Positions 1 through 4,481 of a stretch of 5,198 nt of DNA are shown in pieces. Within the stretch, counting starts at the first letter, position 1. Each line of letters opens with the position of its first letter. The stretch lies in NCBI GenBank assembly GCA_013334735.1, contig JAAXXA010000249.1, positions 1-5,198 on the forward strand. The letters run 5' to 3'. Made by a program: the position numbers and the translations under genes. The DNA is from Bacteroidota bacterium (GTDB taxonomy: Bacteria > Bacteroidota > Bacteroidia > Bacteroidales > CG2-30-32-10). The notes beneath the pieces are model-generated. The model was given only the letters and a program-made list of their open reading frames with translations. It did no database searches and was not told the origin of the DNA.

Positions 1-1
1 A

Positions 2-577
2 AAACAATCGAACCTGTACATAGGAGCCCCCTCCATACCCAGGGGCCATCCCGATTATTACCCGGCATTTGTCGCCAACTACAAACTCGGAGGATCGTTC
101 AACGGCTATGTTAATCTGGTCCTGAGAGAGGAGAAAGGCTACACCTACGGTGCAAGAACCAACCTCATCGGGCAGAAGAACTTCGGTGCCTTCGTGGCCA
201 GTTCCGCCGTAAGATCAACAGCTACACTCGAGTCGGCTGAGATCTTCAGAGACCTGATGGCAAAATACAGGTCAGGTGTCTCGCAGAGCGATGTCGATTT
301 CACGCGTGATGCGCTGCTCAAGGGCAATGCTCTTCAGTTTGAAACGCAACGGGCATTACTCGGGATGCTTAACACGATGAGCGCCTACGGATTGCCTGAT
401 GATTACATCTCCCGCGAGGAAAATTATGTCAGAAACCTTTCCGTTGAGGAGGTCAATGCAATGGTACAGAAGTACATTGATCCCATGAAGATGTATTATG
501 TGGTCGCAGGCGATGCCGCCACGCAGCTTAAGGAGCTTAAGAAGCTCGGCTTTGGAGAACCCGTCTTAGTGAAATAA
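2..577 (+). CDS. M16-family (pitrilysin-like) zinc peptidase, C-terminal part, 5' end outside the window
   Basis: The open frame enters from the left edge and ends at TAA 575-577, giving 191 residues of a C-terminal M16 domain. Near the start is the segment LGGSFNGYVNLVLREEKGYT (residues 29-48), followed by YG. This is the family signature LGG-x-F-x(n)-LREekGYTYG. Its Arg42 and Tyr49 correspond to the R/Y pair that M16B partner domains or subunits supply opposite the zinc-binding HxxEH half. The HxxEH motif is not in this window, so it is either upstream in the same protein or on a partner protein. M16 proteins form a clam-shell chamber that cleaves peptides; Bacteroidota forms are usually exported to the periplasm, but the signal region is not visible here. 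The next gene starts 8 bases after the stop, so co-transcription is plausible. G+C is about 51% with frequent CTC, CTG, GGC and GCC codons, unlike the AT-rich genes that follow. The family call is firm; substrate is unknown. Confidence 0.9.
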   Translation, partial: KQSNLYIGAPSIPRGHPDYYPAFVANYKLGGSFNGYVNLVLREEKGYTYGARTNLIGQKNFGAFVASSAVRSTATLESAEIFRDLMAKYRSGVSQSDVDFTRDALLKGNALQFETQRALLGMLNTMSAYGLPDDYISREENYVRNLSVEEVNAMVQKYIDPMKMYYVVAGDAATQLKELKKLGFGEPVLVK

Positions 578-585
578 TCCATACT

Positions 586-1230
586 ATGAAAAAAACCATT
601 CTCACTCTTGTAGCTGTCGCAATGCTGGCAGGTGTTTCTGTTGCTCAGGACACGAAAAAAGATTCTGTAAAAAAAGATGATGGGATCAAAACCATTTTCG
701 GAAATAAAAAAATCAGTCATGGCGGGTACGGCGCATTCACTATAAGCTATTCCCCGATTGACGGAAAAGATGCATTTATAACAGGTGGGCGTGGTGCATG
801 GGTCATAGGACATTCCTTTGCAATCGGGCTTGGCGGTTATGGTTTCAGCAATGACTTATACTTAGATCATGTCAGCGGTTCACGGGAATACAATCTTTGC
901 GGCGGATATGGCGGTTTAATTCTTGAACCCATAGTTTTTCCGAAATTTCCGGTTCATCTTTCATTTCCGGTACTGTTAGGTGCAGGCGGTATTGCATATA
1001 CCAAATCAACATATATGGATGAATTTGACTATGATGTTAATATTGAAGATTCTGACGCTTTCCTTGTTGCAGAGCCTTGTGTAGAACTTGAAATGAATTT
1101 ATTGAAATTTGTCCGTATTGCTATTGGTGCATCTTATCGATTTACCACTGACGCTCATATTATGAATAAAAGTTCCGATGTATTAAATGGATTTAATGCA
1201 GGACTAACATTGAAATTTGGAAAATTTTAA
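586..1230 (+). CDS. Exported glycine-rich protein, probable small outer-membrane beta-barrel
   Basis: This encodes a 214-residue protein with a clear Sec signal peptide. MKKTILTLVAVAMLAGVSVA has a charged start, a hydrophobic core and an A-x-A-like end, with cleavage probably before Gln21. A short Lys/Asp-rich linker (about 21-45) follows. The rest alternates glycine and aromatic-rich strands such as GGYGAF, GGRGAWVIG, GLGGYGF, GGYGGLI and LGAGGIAY, and ends in GLTLKFGKF. Alternating amphipathic strands and a terminal phenylalanine are typical of outer-membrane barrels, so that location is inferred. No named family is recognised, and no function is assigned. ATG 586 is chosen because it begins the signal peptide. 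No Shine-Dalgarno sequence precedes it, as usual in Bacteroidota. It begins 8 bases after the M16 stop and ends 20 bases from the convergent uvrC stop. G+C is about 39%, between the M16 gene and uvrC. Confidence 0.8.
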   Translation: MKKTILTLVAVAMLAGVSVAQDTKKDSVKKDDGIKTIFGNKKISHGGYGAFTISYSPIDGKDAFITGGRGAWVIGHSFAIGLGGYGFSNDLYLDHVSGSREYNLCGGYGGLILEPIVFPKFPVHLSFPVLLGAGGIAYTKSTYMDEFDYDVNIEDSDAFLVAEPCVELEMNLLKFVRIAIGASYRFTTDAHIMNKSSDVLNGFNAGLTLKFGKF

Positions 1231-1250
1231 AAATTTGGGCATAATGCAGT

Positions 1251-3059
1251 TTATTTTTTCCGGAAGTAATTAAAAATAATTTCACTTTTTGATTTACCTA
1301 CAACCTTCTGTAATTCCTCTAATGATGCATTTTTAATATTGTTTACCGATTTGAATTTTCTTAAAAGAGTTTGTATAGATTTATCTCCTATATTTTCTAT
1401 TTCGCTTAGCTGCGATTTTGTGAGCGCTTTCTCTCTTTTTCCCCTGTGATGTGTAATTCCAAAGCGATGCGCTTCATCTCGCATGTATTGAATAAGTTTT
1501 AAGGTTTCTGATTTTTTATCAATGTACAATGGAATAGAATCTCCGGGGAAATATATTTCTTCCAATCTTTTTGCAATGCCTATAATACTTATTTTTCCCC
1601 GCAAGTCAAGCTTTTCAAGGCTTTTTAAGGCTGAACTCAACTGACCTTTTCCACCGTCAACAATTATAAGCTGCGGTAATGACATATTTTCATCAAGCAG
1701 CCTTTTATATCTCCTGTAAATAACTTCTTCCATTGAAGCAAAGTCATCTGGTCCTTCTACGGTTTTAATATTGAAATGCCGGTATTCTTTTTTATCAGGT
1801 TTTGCATTTTTAAAAACCACCATTGCAGCTACAGGAAATGCGCCCTGAATATTCGAATTATCAAAACATTCAATATGAGAAGGGGACGCGCTCAAATGCA
1901 AATCGTTCATCATTTGCGAAAGTATCCTTTTGCTATGGCGTTCGGGGTCAACCAAATCTTTTTGCTTTTGCTTGTCTGTCATGTAATATCGAACATTTCT
2001 TTGAGAAAGTTCGAGCAACTTTTTTTTATCTCCTTTTTGAGGAATTGTATATGTTACACAGGGGATATCTGTTTCCGGAGCGAAAGGAACAATTATTTCT
2101 TTGGCATTTTCGCCAAATCGTTGTCTGAAACCGGTAATAGTGTGTATTAAAAGTTCTTCATCAGATTCATCTAATTTTTTCTTTATCTCTACAGTATGCG
2201 ATTGAATTATTGCGCCATTAATCACTTTAAGGAAATTAACATATCCGTTATGTTCATCGCTTAAAACCGAAAACACATCTACATCGCTAATGGTAGGACT
2301 TACAACAGTTGACTTGCTTTGATATTTTTCTAAAAGTTCAATTTTTTCCTTTATTATCTGCGCTTTTTCAAAATCAAGTGATTCCGAATATAAAAACATA
2401 AGCGGTTTTAATTGTTTGGTTACACTGTGTATATTGCCTTTTATGATTTCCTGAACCTGCGAAATGGTTCTGTTGTAATCTTCTTCATCCTGATAACTTT
2501 CGCACGGACCTTTACAATTACCTATATGATATTCCAGACATATTTTAAATTTGCCTTTGTTGATATTTTCTTTAGAAAGGTTGAAATTACATGTTCGCAG
2601 TTGATATAATCTGCGAATCAGGTCCAGCAAGGTATTCATCATGCGCACAGAAGCATAGGGACCAAAATATAATGAACCGTCTTTTACTACATTTCGTGTT
2701 GGAAAAATTCTCGGAAATCTTTCATTCTTTATACATATCCATGGAAAAGTTTTATCATCTTTCAAAAGTATATTATATCTCGGCTGATATTCTTTAATAA
2801 GATTATTTTCGAGCAATAACGCATCAAATTCGGTTTGAACAACGATATACTTTATGTCAGAAATTTTTCTTACAAGAACATTAATTTTCCCGTTTTCGTG
2901 TTTTTCTTTATTGAAATATGAGTAAACTCTTTTCTTTAAATTTTTTGCTTTTCCTATATAAATAATTACTCCCGTTTCATCATAAAACTGATAAACTCCC
3001 GGTTTGTCCGGCAAGGCTTTTATAATGTTTTCGATATATGAATTTGTATGTAGCAACAC
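1251..3059 (-). CDS. uvrC: UvrABC excinuclease subunit C
   Basis: UvrC makes both cuts flanking a DNA lesion after UvrA/UvrB damage recognition, in cytoplasmic nucleotide excision repair. The 602 residues match the family length (E. coli 610). The GIY-YIG nuclease for the 3' cut spans about 15-100: GVY at 21-23, YIG at 34-36, Arg44 and catalytic Glu84 in LLLENN. Four cysteines (157, 174, 182, 186) match the known iron-sulfur cluster ligands. A UVR segment that binds UvrB lies at about 208-245 (FEKA 230-233). The RNase H-like nuclease for the 5' cut has ECFD (Asp400), GPDD (Asp438/439), VDGGKGQL (Asp468) and RDEAH (His531). Tandem helix-hairpin-helix DNA-binding motifs occupy about 548-602. 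All expected catalytic residues are present, so it should be active. The start is GTG at 3059; the next codon is TTG, and an in-frame TAA lies at 3084-3086 with no ATG between, so a non-ATG start is required. It lies 50 bases downstream of gldH, probably in one transcript. Confidence 0.97.
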   Translation of the reverse strand: MLLHTNSYIENIIKALPDKPGVYQFYDETGVIIYIGKAKNLKKRVYSYFNKEKHENGKINVLVRKISDIKYIVVQTEFDALLLENNLIKEYQPRYNILLKDDKTFPWICIKNERFPRIFPTRNVVKDGSLYFGPYASVRMMNTLLDLIRRLYQLRTCNFNLSKENINKGKFKICLEYHIGNCKGPCESYQDEEDYNRTISQVQEIIKGNIHSVTKQLKPLMFLYSESLDFEKAQIIKEKIELLEKYQSKSTVVSPTISDVDVFSVLSDEHNGYVNFLKVINGAIIQSHTVEIKKKLDESDEELLIHTITGFRQRFGENAKEIIVPFAPETDIPCVTYTIPQKGDKKKLLELSQRNVRYYMTDKQKQKDLVDPERHSKRILSQMMNDLHLSASPSHIECFDNSNIQGAFPVAAMVVFKNAKPDKKEYRHFNIKTVEGPDDFASMEEVIYRRYKRLLDENMSLPQLIIVDGGKGQLSSALKSLEKLDLRGKISIIGIAKRLEEIYFPGDSIPLYIDKKSETLKLIQYMRDEAHRFGITHHRGKREKALTKSQLSEIENIGDKSIQTLLRKFKSVNNIKNASLEELQKVVGKSKSEIIFNYFRKK

Positions 3060-3080
3060 TAATAAATTCCAAATATTTTT

Positions 3081-3112
3081 ACTTTATAAACTTTCTACTT
3101 TATAACTTTTTA
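3081..3112 (-). repeat. Imperfect 16-base tandem repeat between gldH and uvrC
   Basis: On the plus strand actttataaactttct (3081-3096) is followed directly by actttataacttttta (3097-3112). The second unit lacks one A and has a T for the final C, and it runs into the gldH stop codon. It fills much of the 50-base gdlH-uvrC gap (gldH to uvrC). No hairpin or clear promoter box is visible. It may be only slippage in AT-rich DNA. Confidence 0.5.
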
Positions 3113-3574
3113 CTGATTATTTTTTTCAACGCTCAATCCCAACTCCATAATCCCCTGTGTAGGTGTTTTAGGCATATTATTTAAAATTTCAAATTTGTAA
3201 ATGCCGGTATTTTTAAATTTAATATTTCCCATTATCATATTTTTTTCGTCCCAGATATCACCTAATCCTTCACCAATAAATTTACCATCTGAATTTCGAA
3301 AATTAAGTTTATAATTTTTGTTTCGTTCTTCTCCAACAGGAGTGTTAATGTTAACATTTATCATAAGACAATCATAAGGATAATTATCGGTATGACGAAC
3401 CGGAATATATATGTTGTATGCAACAGCCGTGTCAATAATTGACACTTCAAACTTCAGCGATTGATCCATATTCCAATCGTAATTCTCAAATTTTTCAAAT
3501 TTTTCAAACACTTTGTTTTTGCTACATGATACTATCATTAATGAAGCAAAAAATAAAATAAATAGTTTTTTCAT
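3110..3574 (-). CDS. gldH: GldH-type gliding motility / type IX secretion lipoprotein
   Basis: This encodes a 154-residue lipoprotein. The signal peptide is MKKLFILFFASLMIVSC, with a lipobox (I-V-S-C) and lipidated Cys17. The mature part follows the GldH pattern: an N-terminal VFEKFEKFENYDWNMDQSLK region, then IDTAVAYNIYIPVRHTDNYP, then DGKFIGEGLGDIWDE and a C-terminal strand near GIMELGLSVE. GldH is a lipoprotein required for Flavobacterium gliding and is found widely in Bacteroidota, including non-gliding species, where Gld proteins are tied to type IX secretion. Its exact biochemical role is unsettled. ATG at 3574 is preferred because it starts a proper signal peptide; an in-frame ATG at 3625 would add 17 residues in front of it and extend through the likely 5' untranslated region. 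Residues FEKFEKF come from a perfect 9-base tandem repeat (3491-3508). uvrC follows 50 bases downstream. A promoter box lies about 65 bases upstream. Confidence 0.9.
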   Translation of the reverse strand: MKKLFILFFASLMIVSCSKNKVFEKFEKFENYDWNMDQSLKFEVSIIDTAVAYNIYIPVRHTDNYPYDCLMINVNINTPVGEERNKNYKLNFRNSDGKFIGEGLGDIWDEKNMIMGNIKFKNTGIYKFEILNNMPKTPTQGIMELGLSVEKNNQ

Positions 3575-3614
3575 ATTTGGATTTTTGTTACTTCCAAGCG
3601 ACTCTATAAACAGC

Positions 3615-3630
3615 CACAGATTCACAGATT
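3615..3630. repeat. Perfect 8-base tandem duplication CACAGATT x2
   Basis: CACAGATT occurs at 3615-3622 and again at 3623-3630, preceded by agc. It lies in the probable 5' untranslated region of gldH, upstream of its start and close to the divergent promoter boxes. The phrase resembles short dispersed intergenic sequences I recall from Bacteroidota and related genomes, but that is from memory and unverified here. Confidence 0.55.
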
Positions 3631-3638
3631 AATTGCTG

Positions 3639-3646
3639 CAAATTTA
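3639..3646 (-). promoter_or_regulatory. Predicted promoter -7 box (TAAATTTG) for gldH-uvrC
   Basis: Read on the minus strand this is TAAATTTG followed by CAGCAATT. It fits the Bacteroidota sigma-ABfr -7 consensus TAnnTTTG exactly. No good -33 TTTG box is seen at the usual distance. Transcription would start near 3633, giving a leader of about 60 bases before the gldH ATG at 3574. This supports the shorter gldH start and transcription of gldH and uvrC together. Confidence 0.6.
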
Positions 3647-3648
3647 TG

Positions 3649-3656
3649 TATTTTTG
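3649..3656 (+). promoter_or_regulatory. Predicted divergent promoter -7 box (TATTTTTG), plus strand
   Basis: TATTTTTG matches TAnnTTTG exactly and lies only two bases from the opposing gldH box. Transcription would start near 3660, about 50 bases before the ATG at 3710. That ATG belongs to the decayed copy of the DAHP synthase 5' end, so this is inferred to be the original promoter of the DAHP synthase gene. Today it would first transcribe the AT-rich inserted segment. No convincing -33 box is visible. Confidence 0.5.
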
Positions 3657-3701
3657 CGAATATTTTTTTAGTTTCATATATCTGTTTTATCTTATCTTTA
3701 C

Positions 3702-3726
3702 GCTTCAAAATGAAAGAATTTAAACT
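3702..3726 (+). repeat. 25-base direct repeat, left copy
   Basis: Positions 3702-3726 are identical to 4457-4481. The repeat begins gcttcaaaatgaaag and ends tttaaact. It contains an ATG and the codons for MKEFK plus two bases of the next codon, which in the right copy is the true start of the DAHP synthase gene. The two copies are 755 bases apart start to start and bracket the AT-rich segment holding the small membrane-protein gene. Such a long perfect match is not expected by chance in this window. Confidence 0.95.
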
Positions 3727-3748
3727 TAATATAAATAAATGTAAATAA
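3710..3748 (+). pseudogene. Decayed copy of the DAHP synthase 5' end (12 codons)
   Basis: From ATG 3710 the frame reads MKEFKLNINKCK and then TAA. The intact gene begins MKEFKLDILPLNKW. The first six residues are identical. Beyond the perfect repeat the match appears to continue: N-I against D-I, then, after skipping three codons (L-P-L), N-K-C against N-K-W, with aat-aaa-tgt against aac-aaa-tgg. This looks like a remnant that has lost 9 bases and then hit a stop. Homology within the 25-base repeat is certain; the extension past 3726 is short and is an inference. It could instead be translated as a short leader peptide. Confidence 0.55.
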
Positions 3749-3957
3749 CTATATATTCAAATAATCAAACTCCCAAGAGTCATTAATACCGATACTCAAT
3801 ATTTAATTACGAAAAATTTTGAACTAAACATATTGCAGATCGACATTAACAATTCTATAATAAAAATAGCCTTTGGACTAATCTATTTTAAGAATTGGTA
3901 AAATATTACAAAGTCAAGGCTGGGAAATTATTAAAAAATGTATATTAAGAACGAATT
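3749..3957. other. AT-rich gene-free left part of the inserted segment
   Basis: About 209 bases lie between the decayed DAHP synthase fragment and the small membrane-protein gene; with 3575-3748 they make a gene-free stretch of more than 380 bases. G+C is roughly 20-25%. No TAnnTTTG box matches exactly; TAGCCTTTG at 3868-3876 is close, with one extra base. No RNA gene, terminator or inverted repeat is evident. One frame is open from 3882 to beyond the next start without an ATG. Confidence 0.5.
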
Positions 3958-4332
3958 ATGAAGCAGTTATATGTTATGATTTTCTATACATTGAAGACGA
4001 TGATCTCAAAAAATGGAGTTAAGACTGATTCTGAGACCAATGCTTATTATTTAATCTCTTTATATCAAGGGATTAACTTATTATCTGTTTTTAATATACT
4101 CAAGTCGATTTTTGATCTGATAGTACCATCTTTCTTTTTTTATGTATTTCTTTTCTTTGTACCCCCTTTTTTATTTAACTATTTATTTTTTATCAGAAAA
4201 AAACGATATGAAATATTAATAAAAGAAGTTTTCGATGAACCAATATCTCCAAAATGGTTATTAATTATTTTAGGTACTTATTTAGTTTTTACAATTTTTT
4301 TCTTTGGTTTTTCAATTTGGGTAAATACATAA
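3958..4332 (+). CDS. Small membrane protein of unknown function
   Basis: This encodes 124 residues. A short amphipathic N-terminus (KQLYVMIFYTLKTM) is followed by three likely membrane helices at about 31-55, 58-79 and 100-122. A positive cluster RKKR (80-83) follows the second helix, and the sequence IRKKRYEILIKEVFDEP leads to the last helix. The layout (K-x-L-Y near the start, LISLYQGINLLSV, FNYLFFIRKKRYE) resembles a large unnamed set of small Bacteroidota membrane proteins often found alone in variable regions. That likeness is from memory. No function is assigned. ATG 3958 gives the best N-terminus; internal ATGs at 3976 and 4000 are possible. The gene ends with two adjacent TAA codons. 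It lies inside the 25-base repeat pair, and its extreme AT-richness marks it as cargo of an inserted segment. Confidence 0.7.
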   Translation: MKQLYVMIFYTLKTMISKNGVKTDSETNAYYLISLYQGINLLSVFNILKSIFDLIVPSFFFYVFLFFVPPFLFNYLFFIRKKRYEILIKEVFDEPISPKWLLIILGTYLVFTIFFFGFSIWVNT

Positions 4333-4456
4333 TAAACAGGAGTATCCGGAATCCCAAACGAGGTTAAAAAAAACAAATAATGAAATAAAAATATGACAGT
4401 TAATTCTGTGAAAAAACATTTTAATCCATGAAAAAAACATTATTTTTCTTACAGGT
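4333..4456. other. AT-rich right end of the inserted segment, spacer before the DAHP synthase gene
   Basis: This stretch has many A runs and near repeats: tgaaaaaacatt at 4409-4420 and tgaaaaaaacatt at 4429-4441, 20 bases apart. TAATTCTG at 4401-4408 is one mismatch from the TAnnTTTG box and could serve as a new promoter for the DAHP synthase gene, but no upstream TTTG partner is seen. No intrinsic terminator separates the two genes, so read-through from the membrane-protein gene is possible. Confidence 0.4.
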
Positions 4457-4481
4457 GCTTCAAAATGAAAGAATTTAAACT
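4457..4481 (+). repeat. 25-base direct repeat, right copy, spanning the DAHP synthase start codon
   Basis: This is identical to 3702-3726. It includes 8 bases before the ATG at 4465 and 17 bases from the start codon onward. It is taken as the functional copy because the open frame continues into the full enzyme. Bases just outside the repeat differ (ctc-gac here, ctt-aat on the left). Confidence 0.95.

Noticed and set aside
496..813. Minus-strand open frame across the M16 / barrel-protein junction
   Set aside because: It overlaps two well-supported plus-strand genes and its translation is not protein-like.
1231..1250. Possible bidirectional terminator between the convergent genes
   Set aside because: The 20-base gap and neighbouring aaaatttt runs give no stable G+C-containing stem followed by a T run.
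1776..2797. Several plus-strand open frames opposite uvrC
   Set aside because: All lie within the conserved uvrC coding region, with no recognisable motifs of their own.
3541..3574. Similarity of the gldH start (minus) to the sequence at 4428-4467 (plus)
   Set aside because: Both are A- and T-rich starts of signal-peptide-like sequences; the match is low-complexity and needs gaps.
3575..3625. Longer gldH product starting at ATG 3625
   Set aside because: The extra 17 residues would lie ahead of a complete lipoprotein signal peptide, and this DNA lies just downstream of the predicted promoter box.
4341..4357. Possible hairpin around TCCGGA after the small membrane-protein gene
   Set aside because: Only the six central bases are symmetric; the flanking bases mostly fail to pair and no T run follows.
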